Shown here one piece after another: positions 53,602 to 63,782 of a stretch of 64,000 nt of DNA. Both the position numbers and the translations under genes were made by a program. Every line of letters starts with the position of its first letter. Within the stretch, counting starts at the first letter, position 1. Source of the DNA: Ilyomonas sp965199845 (lineage in GTDB: Bacteria > Bacteroidota > Bacteroidia > Chitinophagales > Chitinophagaceae); NCBI GenBank assembly GCA_965199845.1, contig CBDATZ010000005.1:124001-188000 (forward strand). The letters run 5' to 3'. The notes under the pieces were generated by a model. It was not told where the DNA came from. It ran no database searches and saw nothing but the letters and a program-made list of their open reading frames with translations.

Positions 53602-55095
53602 GTGAAAAAAAAGGTAATTATTATAGGTAGTGGCTTTGCCGGAATGGCAGCTGCTTGTTGTCTTGCAAAAACAGGTTGCGAAGTAACGGTTTTAGAAAAA
53701 CATGCGATTCCCGGCGGCAGAGCCAGGCAATTAAAAAAAGATGGGTTTACATTTGATATGGGACCAAGCTGGTATTGGATGCCCGATGTTTTTGAACGCT
53801 TTTTTGGCTTGTTTGGAAAACAGGTAAGTGATTATTATAAATTGGAAAGATTAAACCCTTCGTACCGCGTTTATTTTAAAAATGAAACTATTGATATTCC
53901 TGCCGGTTATAATGAACTGAAAGATTTGTTTGAAACGATAGAACCAAACAGCAGCAAGCATCTTGATGCTTTTATGAATGAAGCGGCTTACAAATATAAA
54001 GTCGGCATGAACAAGCTGGTTTATAAACCAGGTTTGTCGTTTTTTGAGTTTCTGGATTGGGAAGTTATGAAAGGTGTTTTTAAACTTGATTTGCTCAGTT
54101 CCATGGAAGCGCATGTGGGCAAATATTTTACAGATAGCCGGCTTCGCGAGTTAATGGAATTTCCGGTTCTGTTTTTAGGTGCGTTGCCCAAACATATTCC
54201 TGCTTTATACAGCTTAATGAATTATGCTGATATGAAAGGCGGAACCTGGTATCCGCAAGGTGGCATGTTTCGTATTGTGGAAGCGATGTATAGTTTAGCA
54301 ATGGAGTTAGGTGTAACATTTTTATTCAACCAAAATGTATCATCAATCAATATGCAAAACAGCGTCGCAAAAAGTGTAAGTACAGATGAAGCTACTTATG
54401 AAGCTGATGTTATTATGAGCGCGGCTGATTATCATTTTACTGAAACAAAATTGTTATCGCCTGAGTACCGTAACTATTCAGAAAAGTATTGGGAGACAAG
54501 AGTGATGGCGCCCGGAAGTTTGTTATATTATATTGGTTTGAATAAAAAGCTCGCTAACATCACACATCATTCTTTGTTCTTCGATACTTCTTTTGAGAAA
54601 CACGGCAAACAGATTTATGAAACAAAAGAATGGGCAACGGAACCGCTTTTTTATGTAAGTGCAACATCTGTAACAGATAATACAACTGCGCCGGAAGGTT
54701 GCGAAAATTTATTCTTCCTGATACCGGAAGCAGCAGGCTTAACAGGCGATACAGAAGAATTGCGCGAGCATTATTTTTCTGTTATTCTCGACCGTTTTGA
54801 AAAACGCATCGGGCAACCTGTAAAGGAACATATTATTTTGAAACAATCATTCGCGCACCGTAATTTTATTGAAGATTATAATGCATACAAAGGCAATGCT
54901 TACGGACTTGCCAATACGCTGAAGCAAACAGCGATCTTAAAACCATCGTGCCGGAATAAAAAAATTTCGAACCTTTTTTATGCGGGTCAGCTTACGGTTC
55001 CGGGGCCGGGTGTGCCGCCATCTTTAATTAGTGGCGAAATTGTTGCAAATGAAATCATGAAAACATTTTACAATCAGACGAGTGAAGCAATCTAA
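53602..55095 (+). CDS. crtI: Phytoene desaturase
   Basis: CrtI desaturates phytoene to lycopene or related carotenoids using FAD. The protein has the N-terminal FAD loop IIIGSGFAGMAAACCLAKTG, the EKHAIPGGRARQ element and the C-terminal bacterial phytoene dehydrogenase signature (NLFYAGQLTVPGPGVPPSLISG). I place the start at GTG 53602 (MKKKVIIIGSG), because this matches the family and lies after the predicted transcription start. ATG 53578 or GTG 53599 are alternatives. crtB follows after 10 bp. Confidence 0.9.
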   Translation: MKKKVIIIGSGFAGMAAACCLAKTGCEVTVLEKHAIPGGRARQLKKDGFTFDMGPSWYWMPDVFERFFGLFGKQVSDYYKLERLNPSYRVYFKNETIDIPAGYNELKDLFETIEPNSSKHLDAFMNEAAYKYKVGMNKLVYKPGLSFFEFLDWEVMKGVFKLDLLSSMEAHVGKYFTDSRLRELMEFPVLFLGALPKHIPALYSLMNYADMKGGTWYPQGGMFRIVEAMYSLAMELGVTFLFNQNVSSINMQNSVAKSVSTDEATYEADVIMSAADYHFTETKLLSPEYRNYSEKYWETRVMAPGSLLYYIGLNKKLANITHHSLFFDTSFEKHGKQIYETKEWATEPLFYVSATSVTDNTTAPEGCENLFFLIPEAAGLTGDTEELREHYFSVILDRFEKRIGQPVKEHIILKQSFAHRNFIEDYNAYKGNAYGLANTLKQTAILKPSCRNKKISNLFYAGQLTVPGPGVPPSLISGEIVANEIMKTFYNQTSEAI

Positions 55096-55105
55096 GGAAA
55101 ATACA

Positions 55106-55939
55106 ATGGAACTCTTTTACAGAGTCAGTCGGGCATGTAGCAAAATTACAACAGAGTCTTATAGCACTTCTTTTTCTTCGGCTATCAGATTGTTGCATTC
55201 CGATTTGCAAACGCCTATTCATAACATTTATGGTTTTGTTCGGTTTGCCGATGAAATTGTAGATACATTTCATGCTTATGATAAGAACGCTTTATTAAGC
55301 GAATTTAAAGTTGAAACCTTTGCTGCTATTGAACGCGGCATCAGTTTAAATCCCATTTTACAAAGCTTCCAGGAAACGGTTAACAAGTATCATATTACGC
55401 ACGATTTAATCAGCGCTTTTTTTGCCAGTATGGAAATGGATTTAGACAGAACTTCTTATAATGAAAACGGTTATAATGTGTACATATATGGAAGTGCCGA
55501 AGTGGTTGGATTGATGTGTCTGCATATCTTTTGTGATGGCAACAAAGAACAATATTATCATTTAAAACCTTTTGCGCGAAGCTTGGGAGCTGCTTTTCAA
55601 AAAGTAAATTTCCTTCGCGATATGCAGGCTGATTATAACGAACTAAAGCGTATTTATTTTCCCGGCTGCGATTTTTCGAACTTTACATTGCCCGATAAAA
55701 CTTTGATTGAAGAAGATATACAAAAAGATTTTGACAATGCTTTTAAAGGCATTCTGCAATTGCCGATGAAAGCGCGTTTTGGTGTGTATGTAGCTTATAA
55801 ATATTACCAGAGTTTGTTTAAAAAAATAAAGAAATTACAACCCCAGAAAGTGCTTGAGCAACGCATCCGTATTCCTAATTACAGTAAGGCAATGATATTT
55901 GCAAAAGCCAGCCTGCGCAGCCGGTTGAATTTATTGTAG
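55106..55939 (+). CDS. crtB: Phytoene synthase
   Basis: CrtB joins two geranylgeranyl diphosphates to phytoene. This 277-aa squalene/phytoene synthase has the first Asp-rich motif in RFADEIVDTFH, the second in FLRDMQADYNE, and YCxxVA replaced by YGSAEVVGLMC. The ATG at 55106 has an AAGGA upstream that overlaps the crtI end; GTG 55082 is an alternative start within crtI. The pair forms an operon, so lycopene-type carotenoid can be made if GGPP is available; no cyclase or ketolase gene is seen nearby. Confidence 0.92.
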   Translation: MELFYRVSRACSKITTESYSTSFSSAIRLLHSDLQTPIHNIYGFVRFADEIVDTFHAYDKNALLSEFKVETFAAIERGISLNPILQSFQETVNKYHITHDLISAFFASMEMDLDRTSYNENGYNVYIYGSAEVVGLMCLHIFCDGNKEQYYHLKPFARSLGAAFQKVNFLRDMQADYNELKRIYFPGCDFSNFTLPDKTLIEEDIQKDFDNAFKGILQLPMKARFGVYVAYKYYQSLFKKIKKLQPQKVLEQRIRIPNYSKAMIFAKASLRSRLNLL

Positions 55940-55968
55940 ATTGATTGACCAATGAAAATTGATAAGGA

Positions 55969-57420
55969 TTATAAACTGATATTTTCTTCATTATCCCAAT
56001 TGGCACGAATAGTTACTTTATTATTACCAGATCTTGTTTTTGCGGGCTGTACAATTTCGGGTTGCCGCTTATCTATATAACTGCCAGCATCCCATTTACC
56101 ATTGCGATTTGTATCGTATAACATTCGTAATTCATATTCGCCGGGAAGAATAAACTTCTGTCGCCATTCGTAGGTTTTTAAAGGCACATATTGAACAATC
56201 TTATCAGCCTGCAATAATTCTAAAACCGGGTGTCTTGATGTGTCTAAATTCTGAAACCGCATAAGAATGCTTCCATAATCGCTTTCGCGTAAAGTAGAAA
56301 AAGATAAAGTATCATTCTTGGCCAATGTATAACCCGCTGAATCGCTGACAGCATCTTTTTCTATCACTAATTTATAAAATGTATTTTCCGTCCATTTATA
56401 AGATAAAATGAGTTTGTTGGCAGATGTATCCGGCAAAATTTTTAAACCCGGCAAAGGCACATAATTGGTATCGGTAAAATGAAACTTACTGCTATCAAAA
56501 CTTTTCAGCGTATCGCTGAAGGTAAGCTCAAGATTTTTTAAAAAATCCTGCCTGCCATTATCTAAACTTGCGGTTACCTTTAATGTTGTATCGGCGGCTT
56601 TTTTCTTTTTTGAAGAGTTCTTATTATCAGGCACATTCTGCAAAGTATTAGCAGCTACTGATTTCTTCTTTTCCGTTTCTAAAAACTCCTGGTAAGCAAA
56701 TAACGCAAGCGGCTTTGTGCTGGTATCTTTTACATAAACCGGCTGATTAAGAAAAGCAAAGATCTTTGTACTGTCATCATATCGCTTGGTATAATCGTTC
56801 GGAACTACAAATACGTTAAACGTATCGGTAGGTAAATTGTAAAACCGGAAATTGCCTTTTTTGTTCAGTTTCGCATAATAGCGCGGCGGATTTTTTTGAA
56901 TAGCCGTATCATTCAAATTGGTTTGCAAAACCACCAATAAAGTAGAATCTATTTTACCTGATTCAGCCATCTGAACATTGCCTTTTAAAACATTGCCGTC
57001 CAGTTTATCGCCGGTTGTAAAGGCATAACTGAAACTGCTGTCTGCATTACCTTCGTTGTTATCTTTCAGCGACTTTCCAAAATTGATTGTATAGGTTGTA
57101 TTGGGTTCCAGGCTATCTCTCAATTTGATAGTTAGCGTTTTTAACTTGGCTTCTATAGCAGGTGGATTTTTGGGATTTGGCCAAACAATTACATTGTCCT
57201 GCGGATTATCAACCGTAACATATTCATCAAATTCGAGCGTAATTTTATTCGTCTTGAAATGAGCCGTCGAATCAACAGGCGTTGCTTTCAATAATACAGG
57301 TGGCAAAGAATCTCTGGGACCGCCGGTTGGCGGAACAATATTGGCACAGGAATGAAGAAGCGCTATAGCTATGATAAAAAAGAAAAAAACAAAGGTTGTA
57401 AACCAATAAGAACGAATCAT
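55969..57420 (-). CDS. Ig-like-domain lipoprotein
   Basis: This 483-aa protein has a lipoprotein signal (MIRSYWFTTFVFFFFIIAIALLHSC, Cys in LHSC). A typical Bacteroidota Big_5 (SbsA Ig-like) domain follows: PPTGGPRDSLPPVLLKATPVDSTAHF...ITLEFDEYVTVDNPQDNV. A second Ig-like segment lies around residues 285-375, then a beta-rich end. It is probably anchored to the outer membrane with a structural role. The function is unknown, but the family is frequent and often present once per genome in this phylum. Confidence 0.85.
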   Translation of the reverse strand: MIRSYWFTTFVFFFFIIAIALLHSCANIVPPTGGPRDSLPPVLLKATPVDSTAHFKTNKITLEFDEYVTVDNPQDNVIVWPNPKNPPAIEAKLKTLTIKLRDSLEPNTTYTINFGKSLKDNNEGNADSSFSYAFTTGDKLDGNVLKGNVQMAESGKIDSTLLVVLQTNLNDTAIQKNPPRYYAKLNKKGNFRFYNLPTDTFNVFVVPNDYTKRYDDSTKIFAFLNQPVYVKDTSTKPLALFAYQEFLETEKKKSVAANTLQNVPDNKNSSKKKKAADTTLKVTASLDNGRQDFLKNLELTFSDTLKSFDSSKFHFTDTNYVPLPGLKILPDTSANKLILSYKWTENTFYKLVIEKDAVSDSAGYTLAKNDTLSFSTLRESDYGSILMRFQNLDTSRHPVLELLQADKIVQYVPLKTYEWRQKFILPGEYELRMLYDTNRNGKWDAGSYIDKRQPEIVQPAKTRSGNNKVTIRANWDNEENISL

Positions 57421-57563
57421 GTAAAATGGTCAATAACTGCAAACATAACTTCTTTCAAAAGCGAATGGTGGTTCGGGTTGCTTTTTTGCAATATTTTGGG
57501 TGAGATGAACAAATCAGGATTCAAAACAGTACTTGGAATTTCTATAATTTCTTCACACGAAAA

Positions 57564-58145
57564 TTATACTTGCACTCTATCGTCAATAGCTGTGCTGAGA
57601 GCCGCAAAGATGGCATCAACAGAGCCTTCTCCTTTTATCAAAACAACTTTATCCTGCCTGCGATAATGATCGGCAACCAGGGTTGTTTTTTTATTGTATT
57701 CAATTATACGTTCGCGTATAACAAGTTCGTTTACATCATCGGCGCGACCACTTGTAAGACCCCGATTTAAAAGACGGTTTACCAATTCTTCATCACTTAC
57801 TTCAAGCGCTAAAACAACCGAGATTTCTGTTTTATGAAGTGCCAATAATTTATCTAATGCTTCCGCCTGCGCTTCGGTGCGCGGAAAACCGTCAAACAAA
57901 AATCCGTTTACAGTTGGGTTAGCCTCCAACGCGGAACTTATCATACCAATTACCACTTCATCCGGCACCAAAATACCATTGTCCATAAAGCTTTTGGCTT
58001 CCATACCCAATGGTGTTTTTGCAGCAATTTCGTTGCGTAACAAATCGCCGGTACTTAAATGCTTTAATCCATATTTCTGCATCAGCTTTTCGCTTTGAGT
58101 GCCTTTACCACTGCCCGGCGGGCCAAAGAGAATTATATTAAACAT
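57564..58145 (-). CDS. adk: Adenylate kinase (short-lid)
   Basis: Adk balances AMP, ADP and ATP. The 193-aa protein has P-loop GPPGSGKGTQ (8-17), the AMP-binding FDGFPRT, and the Arg-rich region LLNRGLTSGRADDV in place of a long zinc lid. This is the short form common in Bacteroidota. The length is normal and no break is seen. Confidence 0.97.
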   Translation of the reverse strand: MFNIILFGPPGSGKGTQSEKLMQKYGLKHLSTGDLLRNEIAAKTPLGMEAKSFMDNGILVPDEVVIGMISSALEANPTVNGFLFDGFPRTEAQAEALDKLLALHKTEISVVLALEVSDEELVNRLLNRGLTSGRADDVNELVIRERIIEYNKKTTLVADHYRRQDKVVLIKGEGSVDAIFAALSTAIDDRVQV

Positions 58146-58379
58146 TATGATATATTAGTTGATGACGTGACAAATATAAGATGCAAGTAATTACCTGCTA
58201 AGAGAAAATACAATTCTGGTTGATAAGAAGATGATTTACTAAACGCAGAAGCAAATTTTATTGGTTTTAAATTTTTTTATAAAATAAAATAACCATTATC
58301 AAACTGCGAAAAATACATGAACTGATAAAAATTATTTCTGATTTGCTTCCGCAAGTTTATTCAGAATCTGAAATGAAAA

Positions 58380-58401
58380 AACCAATGTAAAAACATTGGT
58401 T
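58380..58401 (-). terminator. Terminator of the PDZ protein gene
   Basis: On the minus strand, AACCAATG / CATTGGTT with a 6-base loop and following Ts (TTTTTTC), 28 bases beyond the PDZ gene stop. Confidence 0.8.
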
Positions 58402-58428
58402 GTCACATAAGAAAAACTAAAAAATCAT

Positions 58429-59376
58429 TTATAAATCAGATGTCTGCAATGGCTTTGGAATATGAATCGTAGCCGTTTGAGCCGCACTGCCACGCTGATA
58501 ATTTATTTTTACATCGTCGCCTGGTTTTACATCAGCCAACTGGTCTTTTACATCTTTTACAGATTGTACATTTTTACCGTTTACCTGTGTAATTACATCG
58601 TCTTCATGCAAACCCGCCTTGGCTGCAGGAGAATCATCATCATTCACATCAATTACTTTTACGCCGGTATTATTTTCCAAATCCTGCACGCGAAGACCCA
58701 AACGAGGTTTGTTATCATTCCAGTTTAAAGAAAAGTTTTTAAATACATTGTCACTGTTATTCCAGTTAAAAGTCTGCGTCTTATTTTTTTCAAGCGTAAC
58801 TGTTATATTGTTCTCTTTATTATCACGCTTATAGGTAATTGTTATTTTATCTTCAGGTTTATATTTACCAATCGCTTCCACCAAATCATTAGCATCATCA
58901 ATATGAGTGCTGCCAACTTTTGTAATGACATCGCCTTCTTTTAAACCTGCTTTTTCTGCCGGACTATTTTTGGTAACAGAATTTACGCTGGCACCGCCGT
59001 CTTCACTTTCGGAAGCCACACCCAGAAAAGCGCTGTTTTGCATACTATTAAAACTTCTCACAAACGTTTTACTGCCACCATGCGGACCTGCCGGAGCTAA
59101 CGGCGCAGCAGGTGGAAAAGGTGGTGTTGCGCTAAAGTCAAAATTGCCATCGCTGTTTTCGGTAATTTCTATATTGCCTTTATAATCTTCAATCGGTTTT
59201 CCGTTTACGGTTATTTTATCACCATCAATTACAATGGTTGTTTTCTCTTTATCATCTCCATTTTTACGAATGATAATGTTCTGAGATTTTTCTTTTGCCG
59301 GTGGCGCTTTTTGCCCGAAAGCCGATGAAGCACAAATAGCAAGTAACATAGCGGACGTTGCAAGTATTCTTTTCAT
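58429..59376 (-). CDS. Secreted double-PDZ protein
   Basis: This 315-aa protein has a signal peptide (1-21, cleavage after AFG). A linker region (about 22-110) is followed by two PDZ domains: FLGVASESEDGGASVNSVTKNSPAEKAGLKEGDVI (about 115-200) and RLGLRVQDLENNTGVKVIDVNDDDSPAAKAGLHEDDVI (about 225-310). There is no protease domain, so it is not DegP itself. It may bind C-termini of envelope proteins or chaperone them in the periplasm. Confidence 0.85.
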   Translation of the reverse strand: MKRILATSAMLLAICASSAFGQKAPPAKEKSQNIIIRKNGDDKEKTTIVIDGDKITVNGKPIEDYKGNIEITENSDGNFDFSATPPFPPAAPLAPAGPHGGSKTFVRSFNSMQNSAFLGVASESEDGGASVNSVTKNSPAEKAGLKEGDVITKVGSTHIDDANDLVEAIGKYKPEDKITITYKRDNKENNITVTLEKNKTQTFNWNNSDNVFKNFSLNWNDNKPRLGLRVQDLENNTGVKVIDVNDDDSPAAKAGLHEDDVITQVNGKNVQSVKDVKDQLADVKPGDDVKINYQRGSAAQTATIHIPKPLQTSDL

Positions 59377-59722
59377 AGTGAATCTTTTAAGTACGAATTT
59401 TTTAGTAGATTCAAAAATAAGGAGTTTTATTGATATACGAAATGATTCGGAAATGTTAAAAAGAAGAATGGATGTAACAAATGTTTTGAAGGCAATACAT
59501 ATCGAATTTATGAAAAACGAGATGGTTTTATCAGATGAGCATTTTTACAGGTAAATACACTTACGAAGTAAAATTGAAAAACTATTACAGCGGTGCATTA
59601 ACACCTAAATCTACCCTGTATCACTTATGTATTTCTCTGCTTTTATGGACGGAGTGAAATAAAACATTGATTATAAAACGAGAAAAGATTATGGAAATGT
59701 TAGAAAAACTGGTCTTATAAGT
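59377..59722. other. 346-bp intergenic region
   Basis: It carries the promoter of the PDZ gene (minus-strand TATTTTTG at 59419-59412). I see no ORF, RNA or repeat that can be supported in the rest. Confidence 0.5.
59412..59419 (-). promoter_or_regulatory. -7 box before the PDZ protein gene
   Basis: TATTTTTG on the minus strand matches the consensus exactly. TCG, one mismatch from TTG, lies 18 bases upstream. It sits 35 bases before the ATG. Confidence 0.5.
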
Positions 59723-60223
59723 ATGGTTAAAAAGCAAAATCGGGAAAAGTATGGCATCTGTCACATTCCCTTTTTATTGAGTCTTGTTTTTATTCCTTTA
59801 ATAGTCACCTGCAAGTATGTAGAGTGGGATAGTAATCGTTTGCAAAGTAAGCATGCTATTCGTTTGGTATTAGCAGATACTATCGCTTTGAAAAAATGGA
59901 ATGCTTCCTTCAAACTTTATGAGGGAAATTATATACCTAAGCGAAACTACATTGAAATTTCATTGACAGGCAATCGGCAGGAAGACAGTACAAAACTTGA
60001 ATTTGCCAGGATCATAACAAAAGAAATTGTTAGCAATAATGATTCGCTCAATGGCATTCATTTTCATTTTGGCGACAGCACAGAGTATTGGGAGTTTGTT
60101 AGAGCAATAGATAATTTAAACAAAGAAGGTGCAAAGCGCTATGCGCCATTTGACGATGATCTTTTATTCTTTCACATACCTGAAAAAAAAGAAGTGCAGA
60201 CTAAGACATTCTTATATTTATAA
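59723..60223 (+). CDS. Putative lipoprotein of unknown function
   Basis: This 166-aa protein has an N-terminal hydrophobic stretch (IPFLLSLVFIPLIVTC) that ends in Cys and looks like a lipoprotein signal, though preceded by a long basic start (MVKKQNREKYGICH). The rest is a mixed alpha/beta domain (NYIEISLTGNRQEDS, GIHFHFGDSTEYWEFVRAIDNL). No family is recognised. Divergent neighbours give no context. The reading frame looks coding by composition. Confidence 0.6.
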   Translation: MVKKQNREKYGICHIPFLLSLVFIPLIVTCKYVEWDSNRLQSKHAIRLVLADTIALKKWNASFKLYEGNYIPKRNYIEISLTGNRQEDSTKLEFARIITKEIVSNNDSLNGIHFHFGDSTEYWEFVRAIDNLNKEGAKRYAPFDDDLLFFHIPEKKEVQTKTFLYL

Positions 60224-60277
60224 TGACATCTATCGTCGCCATCTTGACAACATCTGTTTGTTAGTTCACAAACAATT

Positions 60278-61343
60278 CTATCCAATTAAATACTTACTGG
60301 CTGGCAAATAAGAAAGGATTTTGATAATAAGAAAGGAAGACACAAACGTAAGTACAGCAATAATCGGGATGGTAATTGCCGCTGTTGAAAATACAGGGTT
60401 GATAATCGGGTACCAGACATTCAATATCATGATGTGAGCCAGATACACACCATACGATAATACGGAAAGATGAGAAATAAAGCGTTGTATTTTTGATGCA
60501 TCTTTTCCTTGTATATTCTTACAAACCAGGAACAATCCGGCGGCCATCATCGCCACATTAATGGTTTCAAAACCCCATGTTAATTCAAGTTGCATAATGT
60601 ATTTCTCAGTTGACAACCTATGCAGGAATCCATAAGCTGTAATAGCATAGCCAACAACAATCAACACAACACCCAATAACACCTGGGAGAGATGAAAGCC
60701 GTTATGAAAGCGCTTGATATAATTCGCCAGTACCACATAGCCAAGAAAGCCGGAGAAGTAATAATAAAGCGGCGTGTGGTTCCAAAACGCGTCGCCCAGG
60801 ACTTCTGGAAAAATAAGATGGATGTACGGTAAGCAAAGGGTGAACGCCCAAAGCCATAAATACAGTTGCATATTTTGTTTAGATGCCATAGCAATCCAGG
60901 GCGAAAGGATAGGAGCGAACAGGTAAATGCCAATCAGCATGTACACAAACCACAAATGACCGATTTCGGTTCCATAGTTTACAGGTATTTTCAGGATGTT
61001 TATAAATGCGGTTTGCAAATCTGTCTGTCCTAACATAAACCCTCGCAAAGCGTACAACACACACCAGATAATAAACGGAATCAAAACCCGCGTTAAGCGC
61101 TTACTAAAGAAGGTTTTAGTGACGGGAAACAAAAAATAACCGGTGATCATTACGAAAAAGGGGTACACAAGCTCTAAATAAAGAGTTATACCAACCCACC
61201 CAGTAAGGATTTTCGCCCGGCAGAACACTGCCATCGGAAGCAATATAAAAGAACTCCCCTGTGTGTATCTGGATTACCATATAACAGGCAATTACACGCA
61301 AGAGATCAAGACCAAAATGTCGGGATGGCTTTAGCAGTGTCAT
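60278..61343 (-). pseudogene. Acyltransferase 3-family membrane protein, frameshifted
   Basis: The two overlapping frames are parts of one gene. The first (61343 to 61116) starts MTLLKPSRHFGLDLLRVIACYMVIQIHTGEFF, the acyltransferase-3 N-terminus with the conserved His. It leaves the family sequence after RACVPLF. The second frame, from about 61163 to 60278, continues VMITGYFLFPVTKTFFSKRL and about eight further membrane segments. One extra base in the AAAAAGGGG run at 61155-61163 (plus strand) explains the break. The intact protein would be about 350 aa and would acylate surface sugars. Confidence 0.85.
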
Positions 61344-61355
61344 GGATAAACTATG

Positions 61356-61424
61356 TTATGAATGATGAATTATTAGTGATAAACAATGAATGACGCATCA
61401 TAACTCATAACTCATCATTCATAA
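61356..61424. repeat. Inverted repeat TTATGAATGATGA / TCATCATTCATAA
   Basis: Perfect 13-bp arms (61356-61368 and 61412-61424) flank an AT-rich 43-base loop that holds smaller ATGA/TCAT words. It lies between the acyltransferase and the transporter genes and touches the transporter stop codon. It may act as a terminator-like hairpin for the minus-strand transporter. Confidence 0.5.
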
Positions 61425-63749
61425 TTACGATTGTTTCCGCTTCATCAATACAGGTAACAATATCAAATTTGTAAGCGTTCCTACAACTAATGTTAATGAT
61501 GTAAGCCAACCCAAACCTCTTGTTCCGCCAAACTCACTAAAACAAAATATCACAAACCCGGCAATTAATACCAGCGATGTATAAATAATGCTGATGCCGG
61601 TATGTTGTATTGTTTCTTTTAAAGTTGGATTGACTTGATTATTATAGCGCGGCAGCTCCTGTTTATAATTAATCAAAAACCGTATGGTTACATCTATCGC
61701 TATTCCCAGCGCCACGCTGAAAACCAATACAGTCGAAGGTTTCAAAGCAACGCCTGTCCATCCCATTACACCGGCAGTAACAACTAACGGAACCAGGTTC
61801 GGTATTAGTGAACACAACAAAATGCGCAGCGATTTAAAGAGATACAACATACATAACGCAATCAATCCAAACGCATACAGAATACTTTCCTTTAACCCGT
61901 TAATGATAAATGTTGTGCCTTCCAGGAACGTAACACCGGAACCTGTTATCGTTACTTTATACTTCGACGTATCAAAAATCTGGTTCGCTTTCTTTTGAAA
62001 AGAATCCAGCAAAACCGGCAATTGTTTACTGCCAATATCTTTCATGTTTACACTTATCCTGGCAACCTGTTTATTACTATCAATATAGCTCGAAAGTAAA
62101 TTCGTTACGCTGTTGTTCTTAGCCGCCGAAGAAGAACTATCCGCCGTCGTAATATAATCCTGCATCATGCTCAGGTCTATCGCCGTTGGCACGCTATAAC
62201 TCGTGCTGTCGCCATCATAAAACGCCTGCCTTACAAATTTCAATCCTTCCACAAAACTCAATGGTCTTGCCGTTACCGGTTGCTGCGCAATGTAATGGGA
62301 AAACGAATCAATATTTTGTATTGGTTTCAGGCTTTTAAACAAACCCTTTTTGTGTTTTGTATCTACCGTAATTTCCAGCGGCATCACGCCGTTGAAATTG
62401 CTTTCGAACCATTTCAGGTCTGTATAAATCACATCTGTTTTTGGCAAATCATCCACAATAAAACCTTCGCTTTTCAGCCGGAAAATACCCGCTATTGCAA
62501 ATGCTAAAACCAATGCAGTTATTCCATACACCCAACCGCTTTTGTTAAACGTGATGTATTCAATCTTGTTGAGTATTTTCTCTAAAAAAGCGTTGTGTAA
62601 ATACTTCACTTCTCTCGGCTTTGGGGGCGGTAAATAACTCAGTACAGCCGGGATAAAAATGAGTGATATTATGAATAACGCCATCACATTAATACCGCTC
62701 ACCACGCCAAACTCTTTCAGCAAATCAGAACTGGTTAAAGCAAATACGGCAAAGCCAATTGCCGCCGCGATATTGCAAAACAAGGTTACAATTCCCATCC
62801 TGCCAACCATTGTTATCAGCGCCTCACGTTTATCGCCTTTTTCCAAGTAAGACGAATGATATTTATTCAGGAAATAAATACAATTCGGTATTCCAATCAC
62901 AACGATTAAGGGTGGAATTAATGCCGTAAGCAGTGTAATTTTATAGCCGAAAAATACCATCGTTGCTAAGCTCCATACCACGCCCATGCCCACTACCAAA
63001 AGACTCATCAGCATGGCGGGAAATGAGCGGAAAAACAATAAGAGCGTAATGGCACTTAGCAGGAAAGAACCTAACAAAAAATAGTTCAGTTCTTTTGATA
63101 TTTTATTGGCGACAATAGTGCGTATATACGGCAAACCACTAATATGCACATCTGTCTTCATTGCCTTTTCAAAGCTGTTCACTTTGTCTAAAATATGATT
63201 CATCAAAGCGGTGCGGGCTTTGCTGTTTGCGCTGTCTTTGTTTAGTTGCACAGCCATCACGTAACTGTGTGTCGCTGCATTATACAGCAAGCCTTGATAA
63301 AAGGGAAGATTCTCGAATACTGTTTTATCGCTGTCCAGCGCCGCCGCATCTGTATAAGGCGCGTGAAAAACACGTTTTGCATCCAGCTTTGTAAGCGTGT
63401 CGTTCTTTAGTAAGGTTACGGCTTCCGGCACGCTTAATATACCTTCTACGCCCGGTACTTTTTTTATGTCGGCATGAAGGTTCGCTGCTGCATTAAAGAA
63501 CGGAACTGTATATAAATTATCGGTTTGAAAACCCAGTACTAACGTATTGCCACTTTGCCCGAACTGTTTTATAAACTGCTGGTTTTCCTTATATTTCTGG
63601 TTGTCTGTTGGTATGGCTTTCGAGAACTCATAACTCATCTGCACCTTACTGGCATAATACGCCATCACGCCGGTAACAAGAGCCAGCAAAATGAGCAAGG
63701 GAAGCCGGTACTTTAAAATGAATTTTCCTAATTGAAACCACATACGCAA
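61425..63749 (-). CDS. MMPL/RND-superfamily transporter
   Basis: This 774-aa protein has the RND/MMPL (patched-like) layout. A first membrane helix near residues 13-30 is followed by a periplasmic domain, five to six helices (about 215-390), a second single helix and periplasmic domain (about 405-620), and a final helix set to residue 770. No outer-membrane or adaptor gene accompanies it. Members export lipids, hopanoids or other hydrophobic compounds using the proton gradient. The right edge of an IS982 element ends 33 bp upstream of its start (MRMWFQLGK or MWFQLGK), so its expression may be driven or cut off by that IS. Confidence 0.87.
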   Translation of the reverse strand: MRMWFQLGKFILKYRLPLLILLALVTGVMAYYASKVQMSYEFSKAIPTDNQKYKENQQFIKQFGQSGNTLVLGFQTDNLYTVPFFNAAANLHADIKKVPGVEGILSVPEAVTLLKNDTLTKLDAKRVFHAPYTDAAALDSDKTVFENLPFYQGLLYNAATHSYVMAVQLNKDSANSKARTALMNHILDKVNSFEKAMKTDVHISGLPYIRTIVANKISKELNYFLLGSFLLSAITLLLFFRSFPAMLMSLLVVGMGVVWSLATMVFFGYKITLLTALIPPLIVVIGIPNCIYFLNKYHSSYLEKGDKREALITMVGRMGIVTLFCNIAAAIGFAVFALTSSDLLKEFGVVSGINVMALFIISLIFIPAVLSYLPPPKPREVKYLHNAFLEKILNKIEYITFNKSGWVYGITALVLAFAIAGIFRLKSEGFIVDDLPKTDVIYTDLKWFESNFNGVMPLEITVDTKHKKGLFKSLKPIQNIDSFSHYIAQQPVTARPLSFVEGLKFVRQAFYDGDSTSYSVPTAIDLSMMQDYITTADSSSSAAKNNSVTNLLSSYIDSNKQVARISVNMKDIGSKQLPVLLDSFQKKANQIFDTSKYKVTITGSGVTFLEGTTFIINGLKESILYAFGLIALCMLYLFKSLRILLCSLIPNLVPLVVTAGVMGWTGVALKPSTVLVFSVALGIAIDVTIRFLINYKQELPRYNNQVNPTLKETIQHTGISIIYTSLVLIAGFVIFCFSEFGGTRGLGWLTSLTLVVGTLTNLILLPVLMKRKQS

Positions 63750-63782
63750 ATCGTTTGAATGGAAAAGTAATATTTATTATTA

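Noticed and set aside
61351..61425. Possible sixth, reversed copy of the intergenic repeat (shares CTATGTTATGA and ATTAGT with copy D)
   Set aside because: Only short words match and the core GAACGGAGCGTCG is absent; chance similarity in AT-rich DNA cannot be excluded.
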